DNA of 64,000 nucleotides from Hypomesus transpacificus. Taxonomy: Eukaryota; Chordata; Actinopteri; Osmeriformes; Osmeridae. Shown one piece after another: positions 48,262 through 60,414 of the stretch. The position numbers and the translations under genes are program-made. The notes beneath the pieces were generated by a model. It made no database searches. It was not told where the DNA came from and saw only the letters and a list, made by a program, of their open reading frames with translations. The stretch lies in the NCBI RefSeq assembly GCF_021917145.1, contig NC_061067.1, positions 5,165,389 through 5,229,388 on the forward strand, written 5' to 3'. Position 1 is the stretch's first letter; every line of letters begins with the position of its first letter.

Positions 48262-51200
48262 AACAGCTCTGAGGTGAGTTGGGGGGGGCCTTACAACTCT
48301 TAAGTAGGAAAGAGAAGTAGACAGAGGGTTAACTAGGCTGGGGTTTCTTCACACAGACTGAGTGACTGTTCAAGCATCTCAACACTCTTCATATCATTTC
48401 CACTGTGTGAGTGAGCTGGCTTTTCTCTTTCAATTGACAGTTCAGAGGATGGTCATATCAAACAAATGGACATACAACAACTGTAACTGAAGGTTTGGTC
48501 TTATACAGGGTTAGCAGCCCATCCAGTTTTCTGGATATTAACAAAATGACTGACTATTTCTAAGCTAATTATTACTTTCAAAAAAGCTTTTAAAGAAGCT
48601 ATTCTAGTCAATCTGCCATGGCTCAAGTTAAATAAATACTTGTGCCTGATAAAAAACCTGTTCCTTTGTAATTTTCCATGCTGACACAAATTCTTCTGTT
48701 ATGGTTGTCAGCCTTTCATGAGGTGTTTGTTGATCCTCCAACCAGGTTTCAGGCAGACATTAGCCTCTATAATCCTAACACTATGCACCGAGTTAGTGTC
48801 TGTGTGTGTGTGTGTGTGTGCGTTACTCCAATAGGGTGGAACATGTTTCAGAAGCCTCTGACTGAATAATGCTCTGGAATAATGAGGAGAGCAGCAAAGG
48901 CTGTAGCCCAGGGCTTTGACCATCTCTGTGACCTGATTATGTCAGGGAGTGTCAGTCGCCAAGACACTACAAAAGCACAGAGCATCCCATCAAATCCATA
49001 TCCATGGCGATCTGTCCTCGACGACGCTCCAGGCCCCTTCAAGAGCCAGGGAAACCCATACTGTCTTATTAGCAACATTTAGCATCAAGAGATACACACA
49101 CTTACACCATGCTCAGACATGAACCCACACACTCTTTCAGGTGTATGTGGTATATAATAGACTGTACTGCATGGGCGATTTACTGTACCTACAGTGGAGA
49201 TATGTTGGCAGCAAATGACAAAACAACATATACTTTATAGCCCTCACAGCTGAAGTACCATAAACATGTTGACAAGAACTCTTAACATCAATACCAATGC
49301 ATTACGGTCTTATCTCAGACACAAACAGGTAAATGAAGTGTTCTTCAGCCAGTATTTGTTGTAATAAACAGGATAGCAAAGAGAGTACAGGAGAAACTAC
49401 TTAAGAGAGGGATGGAACAGGGGTTATGGTAAATAACACCGTCTGGCGTGAAAGGGCACATTGTCCATACAGTCTTCCTTTAATATGTGCTGTGTGCACC
49501 TGCGATAAGATGATTCATTAGATAGTGCTGCGCTCTGACAAGCACCATCGTTCAAGGCTCTGGCTACTGATGGGACAATCCTGTAGCCACCCTGTAAATA
49601 TGACAAGGTCAGCATTTTACTGTGATGGCCGCGAGTGGATAAGAGGAAGAGGCTGTGTTTGTACCCAAAAAGCTTAACATAAGCCAGAATCTAGTGGTCC
49701 ACAACATACTAAGAAGTTTCTCAAACATCAGGAACAACACTCAAAATCTCCCACTTAAACATGATTAGTATTGTGTAAATCTGATTGGATGTAGGTTTTG
49801 TTGGAATGTGTTTTGTGTGGAGGGTGCCCGGCGACAGATGATCCAGGTGATTTGTGTTGTGGTTATGGCTGGGTGCGGAGCACTCACCTGCCCTTGCGCA
49901 TTGGTGACCAACTGTCCCGTGACACCTTGCAGGTTGGAGAGGGGGCTGCCGAACACCTGGGAGCCGGCAATGGAGCTCATGGCCGCTGCTGCCACCGCTG
50001 CCTGACTGGCCAGAGGATTCAGCTGGGGAAAACACAGCTAACCAGTTAGCATAGCATCACATGCTACCTTTTGTGTATGATTATACACAAACAAAAACAC
50101 AACAGTTGTGGACTAATGAACCTCATAGAGTGTACCAGCTCGTACTATAGGAGAGCATGGTGGGTTGAGGTGGATGATACGTAGTCCATCATCTGTTTCT
50201 GTGAGGTCTGTGCTCCTGGGCCCGAAGGGGGGCCCTGGGCTAGGGGCGGGGGTGTAGAGGGGTAGGGGTGTAGGCCAGTGGTGAATAAGTGGGCATTTTA
50301 GCACTGTAAGTGTTTCCTGTGGCCCTCAGGCCTCCCCCAGGGCACAGGCCTAGACCATCCAGCTCTAACAATGTAAGGAACCAAGGTGGCCATGCATCAC
50401 TGTAGCCTCTATCCCCTCCACATGCCCCTTCCACTCCCTCCCTCCCTCCCTGCCACCACCACAGCCCCAACCCCCAACCCCCTCCGTGCCACTTCCACAC
50501 CCCTGCACCCCCAAACTCCCCGCCACCCCCACACCCCCACCTCCAAACTCTCCAGCATCATAATGCACTACCACTGTTGTTCCTTCAGAAGCACAGGAGC
50601 ACAGAGGGAAAAAACAGACTGTCTTTACCTCTGCAGTAATGGACTCATCTGGACTGGCCCCAGCGGTTGTGGAAGTGTTTTTATCTGTGTGAGTGTGCAT
50701 GCATTTGCTTGTGTTTGTGTGTGTGTGTGTTTGTGTGTGTGTTTGTGTGTGTGTGTGAGGGAAGGAGCAGTGCGGCAGTGCCTGGTCACATCGCTTAGAT
50801 TACTGGTATAAATCAAGCTAACCACTTATTAGGGAGTGAAAATGCACTGCTGATTTGGTTGTAGAGCAGCAGAGCACAGCCTTATTAGGTTGAGTAAGTA
50901 CTAGATCAAAGAGCAGGCAGGCAGAGCAGACCGTCAAATTACTCATGGGATTGGAGAAAAAGTAGAAACACTACTTTGAACAATCTAGATGCTCCTGGTT
51001 GGCAATCATGCCTGACTCCATATTCAAACAGCACCAATGACACTGAAGCAGTGGCTACGCCATGAAAACAATGAATTATAAACACAACACAAGGTAATAC
51101 ATGTAAAACAAACAACTTTGGCCCAATAAACAGATAAAGGGAAGGGATATTTCTGATGTAACCACTCATTAAGAAACCGCTCCACGAAATACAGAAACTG

Positions 51201-54200
51201 CACTGTTTTATTTCTCCACACCACAGCTCTATGGGGATTTCTTCTTTGTTCAATTGAGATCATTCAGTTGCCATTCATCTCTTACCCAGGCACCATATAT
51301 TATTACGCTTTCTGAAATCAAATGATGAAAAAATGCCACAGAGCGATCAATACTTTTTCATTGACAGTAAAGGTTAAGCACATTAAGAATGACACTGCAT
51401 TTGTCTTATGAAATCATATTTCATGTTGGTGGCCTCAAATTGGCCATGATTGATATTGCGTCCCCTAGTCTGAAAGTCATGGAGTTTTTTCGAGACAATC
51501 GCAAGATTCTCTTTTATTTTATGGGCCTTGTGTCCGTCCTTCTGAGTAAGTTTGCTTCAAACATGACAAAGACATTTGTCTGCCTTTTGACTTTAAAGTT
51601 TATTGTCTTTCATCAAGGTAAAGGCAATTTCATGATCTGACATCGGTGTTTCATTGTCCTTGACAATTTGCAATAATCTCCAGATGATAAGGAATTTACC
51701 CAGTATCTCCATAAATCCCTGGAAGGTTGTAAACTTCCACACAGGGTTGGATTTATTCATATTTGTATGGCCAAGGAAGGCCTGATTTACATTGAAACTG
51801 GAAAGTTTTTATTGTAAGGCAGAATGAACAAAAAACTGATGAAGCATATGGTAATGATTTTCTAAATATGTCAGTCTCATGTGGAATGTATGCCCCTGAG
51901 GTATCTTGTCATTCTGGATATCCGCTTGCAATGATACCCACTGTCTTCAAACCTTCTCAACATATCTCATTCACTTTATGATTGATGTGAACAGAAGTAA
52001 CAACAGAAGTCTATTTTCATATCTGATGAAGAATGAGAAACTCAGCCAATTTTAAAGGTTACATTTTGGCAGGGTTAAAAAATGTCCCTACACTAGACCT
52101 TCTCCAAAACGTCTGACAAATACAATTGATATTTAGACACACCAATGTGATATAAATGAGGAAATGCTAAAATCCCTCTGTAAGCATGATAATGAGATTT
52201 GAAATGGTGCATAGTGTGTTTTATAATACAGTTGTAAGATTCGTTTTATTTGATAATACAATTAATAAACTAGAGAAATGTTTGACATATTAGTAGATCG
52301 TTTTCATCCTCTTTTAAGAAGGAGTAACCCCAAAGTAGACATGTCTTTGATCTCGCCCTCTTATTCACTGATCTGAGCCATCACATCTCCTGAGAACTAG
52401 AGAGAGAACCAGAAAACAGGTCCTGTCAGGGTGAATGGCCAAAGAGTCAGGCCTGCCCAGCGTGCCTCATCACTGGAGGAAGAGCAGTGGATGTGAGGGG
52501 AGCTTATCTGTGGGCCGCATCTTCACATGAACACATCTGTGAGATGATGGGGGAGCTGGGGAGGGCAGAGAGTGATACCAGACAGGGATTGCATTAACAG
52601 ATAATCCTGGCTGGTTCTCTGACTGGAGCCAAGCTCGCTTTGTTGAGGAGAGAGGATTTGTGTGGGTGGGAGTGGATACTCTTGTCCAGTCCTGGCAACA
52701 ACAAAAAAAGACAGTTTGGTTGCACAAAACACTAAACAATATGATATAAGGACAGACATGTACCAACTGTACTGTATAGACTAGCAGTTTCTTGGTCTTC
52801 CATTAGACCACACATGGCTAAAATTTGTGTCGATCAGCTTCAACACTAAAAACACAAGTCAACCTCTGATCAAATCACAGTGTTTGACTCGTTTCCCCAA
52901 AGAGGCTTTGTCTGTTCCTCTAAATGTACATGGAAAAAGGCTTGTGGTAAGAAGGTTAGGTGCTTCAAGATACTAGAGATAGTGGATGGAGGAGGAGGGG
53001 AGGGCAGGGGAATACGATGGGATAGTGGTGTTCAACATCTAAACAGGTGATTTTCCACCCCTGTGTCTCCTCTCAACACCTCAGTGGGGGGCAGGAAATG
53101 ACAGACCTGCCCTGGCGTTTCTGCTGATTGCATGTGTTGCTTGAGATAAACAGTGATCTTCTTGTTTGCAGAGCCAGCATGTAAACCATTGCGTTACATC
53201 CCATTCATTCCCCCTCCCTGAATAGGGCAAATATTACGTTCCACTGATACTGGTCACCTGTAGAGTCTGGGACTGAACAAAAACCAAGGAGGAGATATTG
53301 ACATTATCTCATTCTAATTCTAAGTGTTGGAAAGATGCCTGATTTTTATGGTGCCACCTGTTAAGTACAAGATGTTCACATTGAGTGATGTTGACTGAAT
53401 CTGAGAAGAGCACTACTGTAATCAAACCCTATTTGAGCCTTCATTTCACAGGCTGCCATCATGCAGTTAGCTTCTACTCAGATACTCTGACGCCACTTAA
53501 TCACCTTTATACAACGCTCCCCAACCCGCTTGAATATGTATACTAACAGGGTCAAAGCAAAGCAAGGTCCTCAGTGGGGAGCGACAGAAATAATGTATGG
53601 GATGAAGTACGGAAAGGTATTTTTTGGTAGTAAAGGTAAAAACCACAGGGAAAACTCAAACTCTATTGGACACTTGCCTGTGCTGACCATTTGGCCATGT
53701 GGGTCACCTGGAGCAGCAACCCGTGTAATCTCTGGAATAGAAGACGAAATCGCTCCTCCGGAACCGTGGAGAGACCTCTGGAAACTCAAGTGGTCGACAC
53801 AAACTACTCAGAGTTTATTCTTGGCTAGTTTCTTTTATGTGGATGCTTTTTATAGTTAATTGCTTTTCTGTCCAAGACAACAGGGTTGTACACAGCTGAG
53901 GCAATGGATACGATTCTGTTGGTGACCAGGGTAAGCACATTTTCATAGTTAAAATGGTGAAACTTTAAATATAAAACACAAATAAAACGGTAAATAAAAA
54001 TGGTTTATCCATCTGGCGATGGACTTTGGAACGCTTCACTATGTAAAGTTAAAATTCAACAGACTAGCATGTGATGATGTGTAAGCTAGCATGTTTCCAA
54101 CCCAAATAAGAATGACAAAGATAAAACCAAGCCTGAAAATCTAACGGCAGCCAAAGTCACAGACACCCGTCCATCTTCTGTCCTCCTGTCACACTCGTCA

Positions 54201-54428
54201 TCAGCCAGCCAAAAGTGTAGCAAAGTGAACCAAAAAGAAAAAATGAACAATCAATAGCACCATCGCTCCAGGACGGGAAGGGACATTGTCGACATCGCTA
54301 GAAGCACGCAAGTATTCCTCTTCCCTCGCTCGCTCCCCTCTTTCGCATCCCCACCTCTCCGTCCCTCTTTCCCCCTGTCCTGAGCGGATATAATCAGCTG
54401 TGACATGAGAAAACACCTTCTCTGTCTC

Positions 54429-54462
<34 letters not shown>

Positions 54463-56118
54463 AGGACTCTGCAATGCTCGTCCCCTGCTGCAGCTCCTCT
54501 GCTGGCCTCCCCAAACACCTCCCCTCCCCGCCTCCCTTCCTGCCTTCCATCCCTCCCCTCTACTCCCATGTACATCAAAATGCCATTAGGCCCTTCAAAA
54601 CACCTCAGGTCCCAGGTTTCTGGAGCCAGACTCCGACTGTGGTCCTGCACTCAGGGCCCTCTGAGCCCCAAGACCCCGCCCCCAGACCGGGTCTCTGGTC
54701 ACAGCCAACAATACACATACCCAGGGACAGTCCTGAGGAGGGGGATGAGATACGGAGGACACAAACCCGCCCCCCCCCCCTCCCCCCCGTGGGGGAGGGT
54801 GAGAGAGGTGTGGAGAACAAACAAGGGCAGTGAACGCCACAAAAATACAACACCCTCACATCAGATAACCAGTCAGGAAAGTGGAACGTACGGAGAGCAC
54901 AGAGAAGAGGGAGTGGCAGGGATGGAGACAAATGGAGTGATGTCATAAGACCCAGAAGGCAACAGTTAACAGCCTGGGGTTGGTTGATCAAATAAAAAGC
55001 ATTAGTTTCAGGAAACGGATGTCTGAAGCAGGCGTGGGAATGGCCCTACTTAATGAGGCAAGATGCAAATGACACAGCGAGTGAGTCGTGAAAACGTTGA
55101 AGAGGACCATAAAGGAGTGATGAAGTGGCGGACAGTGACAGTCGATCTCCACTCTCATCAGCTTCATTCAAAATTAACAGCTGCTTCAGTCATTACACAG
55201 AAAATTCTCTGCCCCATTTCTTCTTAATTGTGGGGCTCTGAAGTTCTGAGTGGGTCCTTCCTCATCAATCATCCGACCACTACATTTTCTGTGGTCCAAG
55301 GGAATAGGGTGCAGGTTTATCACAGTTCATCCTCTTGAAGAATGATCCACAACATTTCGCTTTCCTTTATTTTTTTTCCCCTTCTTTTGTTGAGATATTA
55401 AATGTGCGACTACTTTGTGATGAAGTATCTTTCCCTGGGAAGTGCTGACCATTTCATTGTAAGATGTGACATATTTGGTGCAGTTATTTCTGTAGCATTC
55501 TTAAATTGGGAAACATACCTATTTTACTCCTGGTTTACAGATGTAGAACGGCACTGGGGAAGTTGTTCTAGTCATGATTTTGAAGTAGATTCATTATGTG
55601 TCTGGCCTGTTCACCATGTGTACTACATTTGGAAACAAATCTCAGGGTCATGGATTCTGACTGAATAGATATGGCAAATGGTATCATGGTAATTTTACTT
55701 TTACAAAAGAATTACGAGATACGAAAAGAGAGAAATCTTAAACACAGATAGGGAATTCAATTGTACTCAACTTTGCCTATTCCCATTTGAGCAAAATGTC
55801 TTCTTTTTCACATCGCTGATGCTTGACATATAAATATAGCATTTGAATGACTTTAATATCTTCCTAATCAATGTCCAGTGATCTTTTGATGTCCTCAATT
55901 CAATATAGGAAGGGTCATCTTTGCTGCAGCTTTATAAACACAATAAAGGTAAATGATTACTCTCTACTGTGGTGTCCAAAAATCGTCCTATAATGAAGAG
56001 AAATGGCTGAGCTTCAGGGGAGGCCTGTCGTGTGTCACTGGGCGTCTCAGAGCCCCAAGATTAATCATGAGAGAGGGGCTCTCCCTGGTTGAGATGTGGT
56101 CACCCCCTGATCGATAAA

Positions 56119-56194
<76 letters not shown>

Positions 56195-59100
56195 ACACAC
56201 ATGGTCTACGTCAGCATTAAGTGGGGAGATGAATTGATGACATTTACAGACTTGTGTATTGATCACCTGCTTTTTGACTTCCCAAGGTTTCCTCTCGTTC
56301 AGGAGTTAAGTTAACAAAATTTAAAATCTACCGCTTTTGCATTGTGGTCCATTTACAAAAGCATCAATTTCACTTTCAATCCCCTAATCAAATAGGTCAG
56401 AAACTAATCCATCTGAAGGAAACCTAAATGCTTTAGTCATATTATATGTATCAGCCAAAATATTGTATTTATATGATGTGTATCAGTATTTTAGAGGGAA
56501 GCAGTGATCCAAAAAAAGAAGAAGAAAGAAAAACCAAAGTAAATAACGAAAACCTTGGGACTGTGTGAAGAACCATACTAAAATCAGACACATGAGGGAT
56601 TTCTGTTAATATTCTGTAGGGACCCCAAATGGGACTTTTGACTCAAGTCTACAAGGAGGCCATAATGCAATAACATTGCATTAAAAGGGGGCTTTTTGCG
56701 GTGCGCGCTGGTGCACAACTGTTTTCCTTGTGTGTGAGCCCGGTGCTCTGTTTGCGGTCACTAATGGGCATCAGAAATTACAGCCAGTGGAATCAGGCCC
56801 CGCGGGGGGACTGGCCTCCTCAGTGGAGCGGAGCACTTAGACTGTGTCTTAGACTGTGTCTGTGAGAGCACTGGGGGAGGAGGAAGGAGGAGGGGGGAAG
56901 GAGGGGGAGGGAGGGAGGGAGGGAGAAGGAGGGAGGAGGGGGGAAGGAGGGAGGAGAGGGGAGGAGGAGCATGGAGGGGTTGGGAGGAAGAGGAAGAGGA
57001 AAGGGAAGGGGGAGGGGGGAGAGAGAAAAGGGTGAAGGGGACTCAATGTCATGGCCAGGCCTAATAGTTAAAGAAACCCTATTCCTCTTTCACTGTTAAG
57101 TGCATCTGGGCTACGTCCCCCCACACGCTGCCCCCTGCACCGCTGCCTCCTCCCCCTCCTCCTCCCCCTCCCTCACCGGTCTCCCTTGTGGGTGTCTAAT
57201 GCGTGTCACCCCCCTGTGCTAGTGTGGACTGATCAGGACACTGAGCCTCCCTTCTGAGCCCTCATTTGGTCTCTTTGCCCACTTCTCCATCTTCACCCGT
57301 GGAAACACCAGCAAAGAGAAACAGGTTACAAACCAGCCAGCAGGACTGTGCACATGGAAGAGTGGTTAAACGATAAAAAATGCTTCATCTTTTAATATAT
57401 AAATACATTATCCATGATTCATATGCAATAGAAAGTGATGCCCCAGGGTAAAGGGGAAAACTAAATTACTTCACTAAATCAAACTCAACCCCAAATAATA
57501 AATACATTCACTGATTTTCTTCTTATTCAAAATTCAACGTGCATATATTTGCTCTTAAATTCAGTCGCTTTTCCCCCTTAATCTCTCATTTGAAGTAAAT
57601 AAAAGTAGTAAAGCTTTCATGGTGAGATTGTTTTCCCTCATCTGGCTTTATAATTATTCATATGAAATGTGGCAACACTCTTATTTTCTGCTTCAGTCAA
57701 CAGTGCACATTTGTATTTCTAAATGGTGCTGCGCTGGTTACGTAAGGCAATTTTCTGCCTTCTTAAAACCCGGATCTCCTGTGCATTAATGAGGCCCGGA
57801 GCTGAGCAAGCGGCTGCCGAGAACTCTGCGTAGTGGCTGCGTGGTCGCGATGTCCTCTGGGACAGCTTCTACACGGCTCAAACACCCCCTCCACATCTGA
57901 ACCCAGCGGGTTCCAGTACTCCAAATCAGCGGGAAACTTTCCAAAATGAGACAACATACTGCTGTGCATGTGATAATGCTCTGCCATACAGAAATGCGCA
58001 AATATTGAATACATCTGTAATATATCAATTTTGTTTATCTGCTCCTTTTTTATTGTTGAATTACATTTGCTTTAGCATATTCATGTTGTTCTCCTTCTGT
58101 AAATCTATATGTAAAGTATTGTATGTCCTTTCTTCATCTAAATATAGATCTATGTCTCTTATTTAGCCTTCATTTCTGATAGGCACTGAACAATTTCATC
58201 AAGTTAAGTGTCTCCAGCTTCACTGACACAATATAAGCTATTAGACTTCGGGAAGCCTGGGTGAGTTTAACACGCTAGGAGCTTGTCATTTTAATTTTGA
58301 TTTAACACGCTGGGAAAGTATTATGGGGTGCATGAGTAAATTGAACAGACGTGCACCTGATTTGGAAAATCAATTAAGCGATGTGCAGGAGTGATTTAAT
58401 ACACATGTTTATATAATGGGAGAGACCGCCCACCAATCTTAGAGAAAGACCATGGGGGCAAATTGGCCAGTGCTGATTTTTACAGCGGTTGACATAGGCA
58501 AAAGTGTGTGTTGCGGCGAAGACAGTGACACGGGTGTTTGAAGGCGCCTCAGCTGGAGACAAAAGATGTTGAGGAGGGCTAGAAACTGAGAGGGAGGGAG
58601 GGGTTCACAAGGAGGAGGAGGAGAGTCAAAGAGGAGAGATGGAGAGAGTGCAGACAGCCAGGGCCCCTGAAAGCCCCGTTGTGGTTGGCAGGCGCTGACC
58701 TTGGTGACGATGGGTTTTCACGAGAGGCCTCTAATGAAGGCTGATTGCCAGGGAATGGTGAGGGAGCCAAGGGGGAGCGAGAGGAGGGAGGGAGAAGAAG
58801 AAGAAGAAGAAGGAGAGGAGGTGGAGAGAGCGAGAGAGAGCAAGAGAGAGCGAGCAGAGACGAAGGGGAGAGAAAAGGATAGAGCAGAGTCTCAGGTAAT
58901 TGCAGCACTTGTGGGTCTGGGGCCCCGCGGCCCTCTGATGTCGGGGTGCGCTGAGGAAGGAGAGAGATGTCTGTGGACGTTTTGGAGGTAAATTGTGGAG
59001 CGAGGGGACAGAAGGCAGAGCTCAGGGCTGTAATTACCCCTGTGAGTGTGTAGGATGGAGACTGGACAGCCCCAGTGTGCCTCTCTGACAGGGACGGAGG

Positions 59101-60350
59101 AGAATACTGCAGGGGGGTGGGAGGGCAGTCTGTCAGACGGACAGACGGACAGACAGCGGGGGTCTGATGGGGGGCTGAAGACAGACGCAGACCGTCTCTG
59201 ACTCCTCAAGGCTCTGGAAGCGGTCAGTCAAAGCCCAGCCCAAGGTCATGGGCTATTAGAGAACACGCCACAACCATGTGATAGGGCAGCACAGTCTGGA
59301 GGGGGCCAGGGAGATAGGGAAGCTCAGCGTGATGTACTAAAGGGGATGGGAACTCGGCGAGGACTCAGCGAGGAACAACAGAGCAGATGGAGAAAATCGT
59401 TCTGTACAAGAAGGGCAAAATACCTTGTCCTCACGTCTTTGTCGGACAGCATTGGGGTTTTCAACTGCCCTTCAGCTTCACAATCAAGAAATGAGAGTTC
59501 AAAACAAATTGTACTCTTGGCAATTTCAAATTTGTACTTCTTGCAAAAATTATGCACTTTGTACATTATTTATCAAAAATTGTGAATGGAAAGATTCAAA
59601 ACTAAATTGACCCCAGTCTATCATTTAAAACAGCTATAGCAATGAAAATGTTAAATCCGATAACATGAAAAATTTAGTGTGCATGTGTGTGTGGAATTTT
59701 GTGTGTGTGAATGGGTGGCGTCTTAGAAGCTACTTTGAAAGATGAGGAGTGACTGTGGGTGTGTGTGAGTGTGTGTGTGTCTGTGCACGTGTGCACGTTC
59801 GGGCCATCGTGGAGTGGCACCACTGGATGGCGCAGCGGGGTCACAAGGGCCTCTGCTCCCAGGGTGGAATCAGAGAGGGTTGATGGGCCGGCCTAAGCTT
59901 CCCACTGCCACGGATCAGTATGTAGCGCCTCTCCTCTCCCTGCCTGGCCCGATGTAACTCACTGGAGTGGCAAATTACACCAGACCTACAGCTGTAGCCC
60001 GACATTATGATTAATTTGATCAGTAATTTCTCCTGTTTTTCATTTTAATCGCCGCGACCATTCTGCTGTGGCAGGTCTTTCAGATCTAATTAAGATCAAT
60101 TCCTGTGTAACAGACTTGGCGAGCGCCTTCAACTCGTCGTCAAATCCCTGAGCTCTCGGGGCATGGAGAAAACCCATGGCTCTAATCAATCAACTTTCAG
60201 AAAATCCAGAGGGCTCCAGCAATCAGCCCATTAACACACTTAAGCAAATTTCATAATCTCCCCTGTCTATTTGTCACCAGCGCTGAGGCTATCACCGGCA
60301 GCCACAGGCCCCTTCCTTCTCTCTTTCACTGTACCCTGCAGGCGGGCAAG

Positions 60351-60414
<64 letters not shown>

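Larger units (their letters stand above)
45408..49887 (-). other. pou6f2 intron with possible regulatory sequence
   Basis: 4.5 kb. It holds the GGGGGGA repeat (46125-46185), a pyrimidine-rich patch near 46700-46800, a GC-balanced low-repeat stretch 46820-47280 that could be conserved non-coding DNA, and the 38-nt poly-G at 48223. No coding frame is supported. Confidence 0.6.

Noticed and set aside
49721..50035. 104-codon minus-strand frame overlapping a pou6f2 exon
   Set aside because: Wrong frame. The true frame gives LNPLASQ to NAQGQ and ends at the 49888 donor.
54201..54991. Several overlapping frames of 81-149 codons on both strands
   Set aside because: GC- and repeat-driven open frames in an intron, with no homology and no splice support.
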